Assembly (NCBI RefSeq): GCF_900099695.1
Contig: NZ_FNCY01000007.1
Coordinates: 1-64,000 of the forward strand
DNA: 64,000 nt
Direction: 5' to 3'
From: Propionivibrio dicarboxylicus
GTDB lineage: Bacteria > Pseudomonadota > Gammaproteobacteria > Burkholderiales > Rhodocyclaceae
The translations under genes were made by a program, and so were the position numbers. Below the pieces are notes generated by a model. That model did no database searches. It saw only the letters and a list, made by a program, of their open reading frames with translations, and was not told where the DNA came from. Shown here one piece after another: positions 56,819 to 64,000 of this stretch (position 1 is the first letter of the stretch; each line of letters opens with the position of its first letter).

Positions 56819-58480
56819 ATGCCCAATAATTCCATAAGTAAATTGAATAACAGCTTTATCTCTCGCATCATCAGGCGCATTCGGTCCTTGCGCCCCCTGC
56901 CGGCAACGTCGAATTTCATCGAACACAATCGTCGTGTCTTCACGCAGTCCCCCGCGCATCCCGATGCACCGGTGGTACTGATGGAATTCAACGAGATGCA
57001 CTCTTCGCACATCGCGTACAGCTATCTCGCGAACTGCCTGGCGAAGAAAAATGACGCGCGCATCGTCGCTCATTTCCCGAGGCCGTTATCGAATTTGCGC
57101 GAGCGCCTGTCCTTTTTTCTCAGGAGCACGTTCGGGCTTGACGCATTTGGCGTGTACCGTTCGTTCGGGTGCAGCGAATTTCTGGCCATTTCTCTAGACG
57201 CAGCAAGAAATAAACGCGCCGAACATTTGCTTGGCGACATTTCAGGTCGATTGCGGACAAAAGTCGATCTGGAGTCGCTTTCCGTCGACGGTGTATGGAT
57301 AGGCGATCTCATCTATGACACCTATCTGATGCGCTTTCGTCGACCGACGGTCGATCTCGAAAGCCAGGAATTTCGTGACTTCTTGCTTGAATCTCTCGAT
57401 CTTTTTCTGTTCTGGCAGGACTATTTCAAAAGCCATCGCATCGCCGGCATCAGCGTCAGTCATTGCGTGTACAACCTAGCGATGCCGTTGCGAATTGCCG
57501 TTCTCCATGACATTCCCGTTTTTCAGGCAACGCTGACACATATTTATCGACCCAACCGCGACAATCTTTTTGCCTATAACGATTTCTTCCATTACCGAAG
57601 CCGCTATGCAGCGCTTCCAACTGACGTTCAACGCGCAGGACTTGAGCAGGCACGCGAACGGATCGAACGTCGATTCTCGGGAGAAGTCGGCGTCGATATG
57701 CACTACTCCAGCAAGTCCGCCTATGGAAATTCACGACATCAACAACTGTTGAAGCCGTCGCCTCGCAAGAAAATTCTTGTTGCCACACACTGCTTTTTTG
57801 ACAGCCCCCACAGTTACGGCAACAACCTGTTCCCCGACTTCCTGGAATGGCTCGAATTTCTCGGACAGATCTCCAAAGAGTCTGACTACGACTGGTACAT
57901 CAAGACTCATCCCGACTATTTGCCGGGCACAATGGAGATCATCCGAAGCTTCATCGACCGCTACCCAAAGTTCAGCTTGCTGCCCGCAAATGCCTCGCAT
58001 CACCAAATAATAGGAGAAGGCATCGACGTCGCACTCACCGTGTATGGGACCATTGCGTTTGAATACGCGGCGCTCGGAAAAACAGTCATCAATTGCTCGA
58101 TCAACAATCCTCACATTGCCTACGACTTCAATCTGCATCCGAGAAGTGTCGGCGAATACCGCGCAATGCTGTTGAACATCGATCAACTGACGCTAACTAT
58201 CGACAAGAAACAAGTGCACGAGTACTACTTCATGCATCACCTGTATTCAACGCACAACATGTTCGTCGACGACTACGCTGAACTTCTGAAATCGATTGGC
58301 GGTTACTCCGCGCAATTCACGCCGGAGATCTACGACAAGTGGCTACAGCAATGGACGCCACGGAAGCATCAGAAGTTGCTCGCGGCGCTTGACCGTTTTG
58401 TTGACTCAGGCGATTTTAGAATGGAATACAACCACTTCTCCGCAAAGGAGAGTGAGGATCGGATGGAGGGTCAGGCATGA
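56819..58480 (+). CDS. Putative capsule-type glycosyltransferase, unknown specificity
   Basis: 553 aa from ATG 56819. A longer in-frame reading exists upstream and an in-frame TTG lies at 56798; no start has a strong ribosome site, so the N-terminus is uncertain. C-terminal half: [35 protein letters not shown] and [28 protein letters not shown] resemble the nucleotide-sugar domain of capsule glycosyltransferases of the GT-B kind (HPxxx and a Gly/Glu loop). No membrane helices. The function is inferred from fold-like motifs and position. Confidence 0.65.
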   Translation: MPNNSISKLNNSFISRIIRRIRSLRPLPATSNFIEHNRRVFTQSPAHPDAPVVLMEFNEMHSSHIAYSYLANCLAKKNDARIVAHFPRPLSNLRERLSFFLRSTFGLDAFGVYRSFGCSEFLAISLDAARNKRAEHLLGDISGRLRTKVDLESLSVDGVWIGDLIYDTYLMRFRRPTVDLESQEFRDFLLESLDLFLFWQDYFKSHRIAGISVSHCVYNLAMPLRIAVLHDIPVFQATLTHIYRPNRDNLFAYNDFFHYRSRYAALPTDVQRAGLEQARERIERRFSGEVGVDMHYSSKSAYGNSRHQQLLKPSPRKKILVATHCFFDSPHSYGNNLFPDFLEWLEFLGQISKESDYDWYIKTHPDYLPGTMEIIRSFIDRYPKFSLLPANASHHQIIGEGIDVALTVYGTIAFEYAALGKTVINCSINNPHIAYDFNLHPRSVGEYRAMLLNIDQLTLTIDKKQVHEYYFMHHLYSTHNMFVDDYAELLKSIGGYSAQFTPEIYDKWLQQWTPRKHQKLLAALDRFVDSGDFRMEYNHFSAKESEDRMEGQA

Positions 58481-59250
58481 TCGGCGTCATACTCGCGGGC
58501 GGACTCGGTACCCGCATTTCGGAAGAAACACATCTTCGTCCCAAACCAATGATCGAAATTGGTGGAAAGCCGATTCTCTGGCATATCATGAAGACCTATT
58601 CGGCCCATGGCGTGAATAACTTCGTCATTTGCTGCGGTTACAAGGGCTATCTGATCAAGGAATATTTCGCCAACTATTTCCTGCATATGTCGGATGTAAC
58701 CTTCGACATGCATAACAATCAGATGGAAGTCCATCAGCGTAAAGCCGAACCATGGCGGGTCACCTTGGTCGATACCGGTGAAGAAACCATGACGGGTGGT
58801 CGTTTGAAGCGGGTCGCGGAGTACCTCAGGAATGAGGACTGTTTTTGCTTTACCTATGGCGACGGATTATCCGATGTCGATATTTCCAGGGAGATCGCGT
58901 TCCATCGCCAGCACGGCAAGTTGGCAACAGTCACCGCCGTACAACCGCCCGGACGTTATGGTGCTCTGCAGTTGCAAGGAGACCGCGTCACCGGATTCAC
59001 CGAGAAACCCAAAGGAGATGGTGCTCTCATCAACGGAGGCTTTTTCGTCCTGTCGCCCAAATGCATCGAACTGATTGCCGACGATCAGACCAGTTGGGAA
59101 GGAGAACCGCTCAGCCGCCTCGCCAGTGAAGACCAGTTGATGGCGTTCGAGCACGAGGGCTTTTGGCAACCCATGGACACCCTGCGCGAGAAAAACCTTC
59201 TCGAGGATCTTTGGGCTTCGGGAAGAGCACCGTGGAAGGTGTGGAAATGA
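58477..59250 (+). CDS. rfbF: Glucose-1-phosphate cytidylyltransferase, RfbF
   Basis: 257 aa. Makes CDP-glucose from CTP and glucose-1-phosphate. [21 protein letters not shown] is the nucleotidyltransferase signature specific to this group; [12 protein letters not shown] contains the metal-binding Asp; [13 protein letters not shown]-like segment [13 protein letters not shown] binds product. ATGA overlaps upstream and downstream. Confidence 0.94.
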   Translation: MIGVILAGGLGTRISEETHLRPKPMIEIGGKPILWHIMKTYSAHGVNNFVICCGYKGYLIKEYFANYFLHMSDVTFDMHNNQMEVHQRKAEPWRVTLVDTGEETMTGGRLKRVAEYLRNEDCFCFTYGDGLSDVDISREIAFHRQHGKLATVTAVQPPGRYGALQLQGDRVTGFTEKPKGDGALINGGFFVLSPKCIELIADDQTSWEGEPLSRLASEDQLMAFEHEGFWQPMDTLREKNLLEDLWASGRAPWKVWK

Positions 59251-60308
59251 ACCGTCAATTCTGGCAAGGCAAGAAAGTTTTCATCACGGGGCACACGGGA
59301 TTCAAAGGAAGTTGGCTCGCACTCTGGTTGGCCGACATGGGCGCGGAAGTACATGGATACGCCATGCTTCCACCGACATCGCCTGCGCTCAATTCAGTCG
59401 CCGCAGTTCCCTCTCACATCGCTGATAGCGTTGTCGGCGATGTACGTGAAGGACAACAACTGGCCGCTGCACTCCTCAAGGCCTCGCCGGAGATCGTGTT
59501 TCATCTGGCAGCGCAAGCACTCGTTCGCGAATCCTACGCCGCGCCCGCTGAAACCTATGCAACGAATGTCATGGGGACGGTCAATCTGCTCGAAGCAGTT
59601 CGCCAATGTCCTGGCGTCAAAGCCGTCGTTAACGTAACAACCGACAAGTGCTACGAAAACAGGGAATGGCTCTGGTCATACCGCGAGCATGACGCTTTGG
59701 GCGGATACGATCCCTATTCCAGCAGCAAGGCCTGTTCCGAACTCGTAACCGCCGCCTATCGTAATTCGTTCCTGCGAGGCCATGGCGTTCAGGTGGCGAC
59801 GGCACGCGCCGGAAACGTCATCGGTGGCGGCGATTGGGCCAAAGACCGTCTGTTGCCCGATTTTCTGCGTGCGCTTGACGCGGGCCATGAACTCGTCATC
59901 CGATCGCCGCGCGCGACTCGACCATGGCAGCATGTACTGGAACCACTCTCGGGATATCTCTGTTTGGCGGAACAACTTTTTCTGCACGGAGAAAGCGCCG
60001 CAGGCGCATGGAACTTCGGCCCCGCCGACGCCGACACCCGACCGGTGGGCTGGATCGTCGAATACTTGTGCTCCCGCATCGCAGGATCTGCGTGGCGTTG
60101 TGAGGATGCATCGGTGCACGAAGCGACCAGCCTGAAGCTTGACAGCGCGAAGGCCAGGGCACATCTGAATTGGGTCCCTCGCTGGAATATCGCCACCGCC
60201 CTTGACATGACAATTGAATGGCACAAGGCTTGGAAGCGTGGTGAAGACATGAAGGCATACAGCCTGTCACAGATACACCAGTACGAAGCTTCCTCCGCAC
60301 AACCATGA
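59247..60308 (+). CDS. rfbG: CDP-glucose 4,6-dehydratase, RfbG
   Basis: 353 aa. Converts CDP-glucose to CDP-4-dehydro-6-deoxyglucose. [18 protein letters not shown] is diagnostic; [10 protein letters not shown] gives the catalytic Thr/Asp/Lys and [12 protein letters not shown] the Tyr/Lys pair. The start at 59247 follows GGAAGGTG and overlaps rfbF by ATGA. Confidence 0.94.
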   Translation: MNRQFWQGKKVFITGHTGFKGSWLALWLADMGAEVHGYAMLPPTSPALNSVAAVPSHIADSVVGDVREGQQLAAALLKASPEIVFHLAAQALVRESYAAPAETYATNVMGTVNLLEAVRQCPGVKAVVNVTTDKCYENREWLWSYREHDALGGYDPYSSSKACSELVTAAYRNSFLRGHGVQVATARAGNVIGGGDWAKDRLLPDFLRALDAGHELVIRSPRATRPWQHVLEPLSGYLCLAEQLFLHGESAAGAWNFGPADADTRPVGWIVEYLCSRIAGSAWRCEDASVHEATSLKLDSAKARAHLNWVPRWNIATALDMTIEWHKAWKRGEDMKAYSLSQIHQYEASSAQP

Positions 60309-60868
60309 CCCGGCGATTCGAGCTCATCTCCACACCGCTCTCCGGGTTGATGCTGCTGCAACGGCTTCCGCTCGGCGACGATCGCGGCTATCTGGAACGC
60401 CTCTTTTGCGAGGAAGAACTGCAACCGATAATGCAGGAACGTCGGATAGTTCAAGTCAACCATACGCTGACCGGCGACAGAGGAACGGTGCGAGGGATGC
60501 ACTATCAACTTCCGCCCGACGCTGAAATGAAATTCGTAACCTGCCTGCGCGGCGAGGTTTATGACGTGGCGGTGGACCTCCGCCGGAACTCGCCGACCTT
60601 TCTCCACTGGCACGCAGAAATACTGAGCGAAAAGAATCACAAGACCCTGGTCATTCCGGAAGGATATGCCCATGGATTCCAAACAATGAGCGACAACTGC
60701 GAAATGCTCTATTTCCATACGAAAGCCTATTGCCCCGGCGCAGAAAGGGGCCTTCAGGCAACCGATCCGGAACTCTCGATCGATTGGCCCTTGCCGGTCG
60801 TCGGACAATCGCCGAGAGACAAGGCACATTCGCCGCTCGACCCGTCTTTTGAAGGAGTAGTGTTTTGA
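60305..60868 (+). CDS. Sugar 3,5-epimerase-like cupin (RmlC family)
   Basis: 187 aa. RmlC signature residues: catalytic His in VRGMHYQ, Asp in YDVAVDLRRNSPTF, Tyr in YFHTKAYCPGAERG, and IPEGYAHGF. RmlC itself acts on dTDP sugars; placed after RfbF/RfbG this one probably epimerises the CDP-4-keto-6-deoxy sugar, possibly at one carbon only. ATGA overlaps on both sides. Confidence 0.88.
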   Translation: MTRRFELISTPLSGLMLLQRLPLGDDRGYLERLFCEEELQPIMQERRIVQVNHTLTGDRGTVRGMHYQLPPDAEMKFVTCLRGEVYDVAVDLRRNSPTFLHWHAEILSEKNHKTLVIPEGYAHGFQTMSDNCEMLYFHTKAYCPGAERGLQATDPELSIDWPLPVVGQSPRDKAHSPLDPSFEGVVF

Positions 60869-62091
60869 AGTGCAGACATTGCGGAAGCGACCTGAAGCTC
60901 ACGCTGGTCGATTTGGGTAGCGCGCCCCCGTCCAACGCCTATTTGACGGCAAAATCCCTGCATGCACCGGAAAAATGGTTTCCATTGAAAGTGCTGGTAT
61001 GCTCGGAGTGCTGGCTGGCACAAACCGAAGATTTCGCCCAGGCCGACGAACTCTTTGATGCCGAATATGCCTACTTCAGCGGTTTTTCCACCAGTTGGCT
61101 CAGACATTCGGAAAGCTATGTCGCCAACATGGCAGCGCGCTTCGGACTCGACGAGCAAAGCCATGTCGTTGAAGTTGCTGCCAACGACGGCTACCTACTG
61201 CAATACGTCATGGCCAGAGGCATTCCATGTACGGGAATTGAACCGACAGCGAGTACGGCGGCGGCAGCAAGGGCAAAGGGCATCCCCATCGTCGAGGAGT
61301 TTTTCGGCCTGCCCCTGGCGAAGCACCTCGCATCCCAGGGAAAGCGCGCCGACCTGATTGCGGCGAACAACGTTCTTGCGCATGTACCGGACATCAATGA
61401 CTTTGTCGCCGGCTTCGCCCATCTTCTCAAAGACAACGGAATCGCCACCTTTGAATTCCCGCATCTGTACCGTCTCATCATCGAGAATCAATTCGACACG
61501 ATATACCACGAGCACTTCTCGTATCTATCGCTGACAGCCGTCGAGCGAATCTTCAAGCATAACGGCTTGGTTGTATTCGATGTAGAAGAACTGCCCACCC
61601 ACGGGGGAAGTTTGCGCGTCTACGCGCAGAAGGCCTCGGTCGGACGACACCCCGCGAGTGCAGGCGTCAGCACCATCCTCAAGAAGGAAGCCGACGCCGG
61701 CATGATGTCGGAGGACTTCTATGCCCGATTCCAGCACTGCACCGACACGGTGAAAAATGACTTTATCGATTTTCTCTTGCGGGCGAAAAAGGAAGGCAAG
61801 CGCGTCGCAGCCTATGGCGCAGCTGCGAAAGGCAATACTCTGATGAACTATGCGGGCATCCGTCCCGACCTCATTGCATGCGTAGCGGACAGAAACCCGG
61901 CAAAGCAAGGCAAATTCATGCCGGGAAGCCGTATTCCCATCGTTAACGAATCACATCTGAGCACCGTCAGGCCAGACTATATTGTCATACTGCCATGGAA
62001 CTTGCGTGACGAAGTCATGGCCCAGATGGAATATGCCAGGGCCTGGGGGGCGCGTTTTGTCACGGCCGTTCCGGAATTGCGGATCTCATAA
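60865..62091 (+). CDS. Sugar C-methyltransferase (TylC3/NovU-like)
   Basis: 408 aa. N-terminal zinc site CRHC...CSEC (Cys 3, 6, 47, 50); SAM domain VVEVAANDGYLLQYV; catalytic-region YHEHFSYLS; C-terminal domain with YGAAAKGNTLMNYAG. Known members methylate C3 (or C5) of 4-keto-deoxy nucleotide sugars to give branched-chain sugars. Following RfbF, RfbG and the epimerase it suggests a CDP-linked 3-C-methyl-6-deoxyhexose. Confidence 0.9.
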   Translation: MKCRHCGSDLKLTLVDLGSAPPSNAYLTAKSLHAPEKWFPLKVLVCSECWLAQTEDFAQADELFDAEYAYFSGFSTSWLRHSESYVANMAARFGLDEQSHVVEVAANDGYLLQYVMARGIPCTGIEPTASTAAAARAKGIPIVEEFFGLPLAKHLASQGKRADLIAANNVLAHVPDINDFVAGFAHLLKDNGIATFEFPHLYRLIIENQFDTIYHEHFSYLSLTAVERIFKHNGLVVFDVEELPTHGGSLRVYAQKASVGRHPASAGVSTILKKEADAGMMSEDFYARFQHCTDTVKNDFIDFLLRAKKEGKRVAAYGAAAKGNTLMNYAGIRPDLIACVADRNPAKQGKFMPGSRIPIVNESHLSTVRPDYIVILPWNLRDEVMAQMEYARAWGARFVTAVPELRIS

Positions 62092-62930
62092 TGAAAATCG
62101 CCGTTACCGGGGCCAACGGCTTCATTGGCCGCCACGTGCTGGCCGCGTTGGAGAAAAAGGGCATCGAGCTTGTCGTGGTCACGCGCTCCGAAGCTCAGCC
62201 CGACGGGGTGTCGGCACGAAACTGCGTGTCATTGGATATTTATGGCGAGGAATCCGATGTCTTTGAACAACTCGGACGACCAGACGCACTGATACATCTG
62301 GCTTGGGGCGGATTGCCCAACTACGGGTCTTTGCACCATTTCGAAACGGAACTGCCCCAACAATACCGTTTTCTCCAACGCCTGATTAAAAGCGGACTTC
62401 AGAATCTGACCGTCACCGGAACCTGCTTTGAATACGGGATGATGTCCGGGAGCCTGATAGAGACAGTGACGCAGCCTCCCTCCAATCCCTATGGTTTTGC
62501 CAAAGATGCGCTGCGTCGCCAGCTTGAATTTCTGCAGGAAAAAACGCCATTCAATCTGGTCTGGACCCGTCTGTTCTACCTGTACGGGCAAGGCCAAAGC
62601 AAAACCTCGCTGCTTCCACAATTGAAACATGCTGTCGAACAGAATGAGGAGTATTTCAACATGTCGGGCGGCGAACAACTGCGCGATTACCTGCCAGTTG
62701 AAGCGGTCGCCGACTACCTCGTCGACCTGACCTTGATGAAAGCAGACATCGGCGTCGTCAATGTCTGCTCCGGACAACCGACATCGGTTCGGAATCTGGT
62801 CGAGGGATGGATCCGCGAACACGGCTGGAAAATCAAACTCAATCTTGGGCATTTCCCCTACCCAACTTACGAACCCATGGCTTTTTGGGGAAACATGAGC
62901 AAACTGCAAAAATTGCTGGAGTCACAGTGA
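62091..62930 (+). CDS. NAD-dependent epimerase/dehydratase (4-keto-reductase candidate)
   Basis: 279 aa SDR-extended enzyme. IAVTGANGFIGRHVLAAL at the N-terminus, Tyr/Lys in NPYGFAKDALRRQL, and GEQLRDYLPVEAVADYL. It most likely reduces the 4-keto group of the methylated CDP-sugar, finishing the donor. The ATG shares one base with the upstream stop and its stop overlaps the next GTG start. Confidence 0.86.
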   Translation: MKIAVTGANGFIGRHVLAALEKKGIELVVVTRSEAQPDGVSARNCVSLDIYGEESDVFEQLGRPDALIHLAWGGLPNYGSLHHFETELPQQYRFLQRLIKSGLQNLTVTGTCFEYGMMSGSLIETVTQPPSNPYGFAKDALRRQLEFLQEKTPFNLVWTRLFYLYGQGQSKTSLLPQLKHAVEQNEEYFNMSGGEQLRDYLPVEAVADYLVDLTLMKADIGVVNVCSGQPTSVRNLVEGWIREHGWKIKLNLGHFPYPTYEPMAFWGNMSKLQKLLESQ

Positions 62931-64000
62931 ATCGATACAGATTACTCTATAGCGCCGAACGGCTCCCGGTATTCCAGAATCGAATGTTCCCAACCGCAGA
63001 AACTGGAAGGACTTGCATCACAGGCGATATTCACCTCGTTCAGGACATGACAACCGGTTTGATATTCAACCGCTCATTCATGCCAGAGCTCCTTGAATAC
63101 GATCAAAATTATCAGAACGAGCAGGCTCTAAGCCCCATATTTCGTGATCACCTTGGCGAGGTACTCACGATTATCGACAGGCATATGGCCAATCATTCTC
63201 TGATCGAGGTTGGGTGCGGAAAAGGCGTCTTCCTCGAGATGCTCGCTGCACGTGGTTATAACGTTACGGGACTTGATCCGGCCTATGAGGGCATGAATCC
63301 GCGCATATTGAAAAAGTATTTTTCCACAGAAGTTGGCATCAACGCCGATGCCGTCATCCTGAGACATGTGCTGGAACATGTGCCAAACCCAATCGACTTC
63401 CTCAAGAACATAAAGAAAGCCAATTGCGATAAGGGCAAGATTTATATCGAGGTCCCCTGCTTCGACTGGATATGCAGCCACCGGGCTTGGTTCGACATAT
63501 TCTATGAGCACGTCAACTACTTCCGTCTGGAAGATCTTCTGCGCATGTTCGGCCGCGTTCACGGATACGGTCATCTATTTGGCGGTCAATACCTCTATAT
63601 CGTCGCGGACATTGACTCCCTGCAGACTCCGATCCTTAAAAACGAAAAAGGCTTCGATTTCCCGGACGACATGCTTGACGGGGTTAGCCAGATCGCATTT
63701 GCGCAAAAGGAAATGCGGAAGACCGATGCCGCGCCATTGATTGTTTGGGGCGGATCATCGAAAGGCGTCATTTTTTCACTTTTCATGCAGCGAGCCGGAT
63801 TAGAAGTAGACTATGTCGTCGATATAAACCCTGCCAAACAGGGGATGTACATACCAGCCACGGGCATTAAAGTGTCTTCCCCAAATGAGATAGTCTCAAA
63901 GGCAGCACCGGGAAGTACGATATTTGTCATGAACGGGAATTACCTTGCCGAAATCAAGGAAATGACTCACCACAATTTCACTTACATAGCGATCGACCAT
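62927..64000 (+). CDS. SAM-dependent methyltransferase, C-methyltransferase-like, partial at right edge
   Basis: At least 358 codons, open to the window end. Start GTG 62927 overlaps the previous stop (GTGA). Reads MNRYRLLYSAERLPVF; SAM motif LIEVGCGKGVFLEML; RHVLEHVPNPIDFL; then FYEHVNYFRLEDLL (compare YHEHFSY of 60865) and a C-terminal VWGGSSKGVIFSLFM matching the YGAAAKGNT region there. It is therefore a diverged relative of the C-methyltransferase two genes upstream, but without its N-terminal zinc cysteines. Target unknown. Confidence 0.8.
   Translation, partial: MNRYRLLYSAERLPVFQNRMFPTAETGRTCITGDIHLVQDMTTGLIFNRSFMPELLEYDQNYQNEQALSPIFRDHLGEVLTIIDRHMANHSLIEVGCGKGVFLEMLAARGYNVTGLDPAYEGMNPRILKKYFSTEVGINADAVILRHVLEHVPNPIDFLKNIKKANCDKGKIYIEVPCFDWICSHRAWFDIFYEHVNYFRLEDLLRMFGRVHGYGHLFGGQYLYIVADIDSLQTPILKNEKGFDFPDDMLDGVSQIAFAQKEMRKTDAAPLIVWGGSSKGVIFSLFMQRAGLEVDYVVDINPAKQGMYIPATGIKVSSPNEIVSKAAPGSTIFVMNGNYLAEIKEMTHHNFTYIAIDH

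Overview
The window looks like the chromosome of a betaproteobacterium, probably Rhodocyclales. This is inferred from high-GC coding style, the uvrA / MFS transporter / ssb neighbourhood, the sequence style of HU and SSB, and the abundance of c-di-GMP and two-component genes. No marker that would prove the taxonomy (such as rRNA) is present.

Layout. (1) 1-3020, minus strand: a sugar-acid type catabolic operon with a D-2-hydroxyacid dehydrogenase, a zinc alcohol dehydrogenase, a KduD-like SDR and the start of a TRAP small permease cut by the window edge. (2) 3346-18489: a dense signalling island with an RpfG-type HD-GYP protein, a stand-alone receiver, three soluble REC-histidine kinases, an HTH-REC protein, a periplasmic binding lipoprotein, two membrane hybrid kinases and a REC-PAS-GGDEF-EAL protein. 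(3) 18798-25706: housekeeping genes, namely a conserved protein of unknown function, ssb, an MFS transporter, uvrA, a HU gene and tRNA-Ala(CGC). (4) 25751-27140: an insertion scar behind the tRNA, made of an ISL3-like transposase tail and an IS3-family element. (5) 27236-40925, minus strand: a surface-polysaccharide cluster, much of it visibly AT-rich (about 30.7-38 kb), with Wzx, Wzy, glycosyltransferases, an amino-sugar aminotransferase / ATP-grasp / GNAT set and, at its upstream end, an EPS-associated MarR-type regulator. (6) 41220-41717: rfaH. (7) 42113-64000, plus strand: a second glycan operon of 21 genes, nearly all overlapping by 1-11 bases. It holds a PglK-like ABC flippase, pseudaminic acid synthesis (PseB, C, G, H, I plus SpsF-type cytidylyltransferases), an oxidoreductase / aminotransferase / acetyltransferase set, two unknown proteins, and a CDP-glucose branch (RfbF, RfbG, epimerase, C-methyltransferase, reductase, second methyltransferase) running off the edge.

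How it fits together. The rfaH gene sits between two divergent glycan operons, and each operon has a match to the ops element (GGCGGTAGCNT) in its leader, pointing away from rfaH: 40971-40981 on the minus strand and 41903-41913 on the plus strand. The simplest reading is that one local RfaH controls elongation through both operons. The plus operon also contains an SpsF-aminotransferase fusion with a strong internal Shine-Dalgarno and ATG at the domain junction. These two observations, together with the signalling island, are the most interesting parts of the window.
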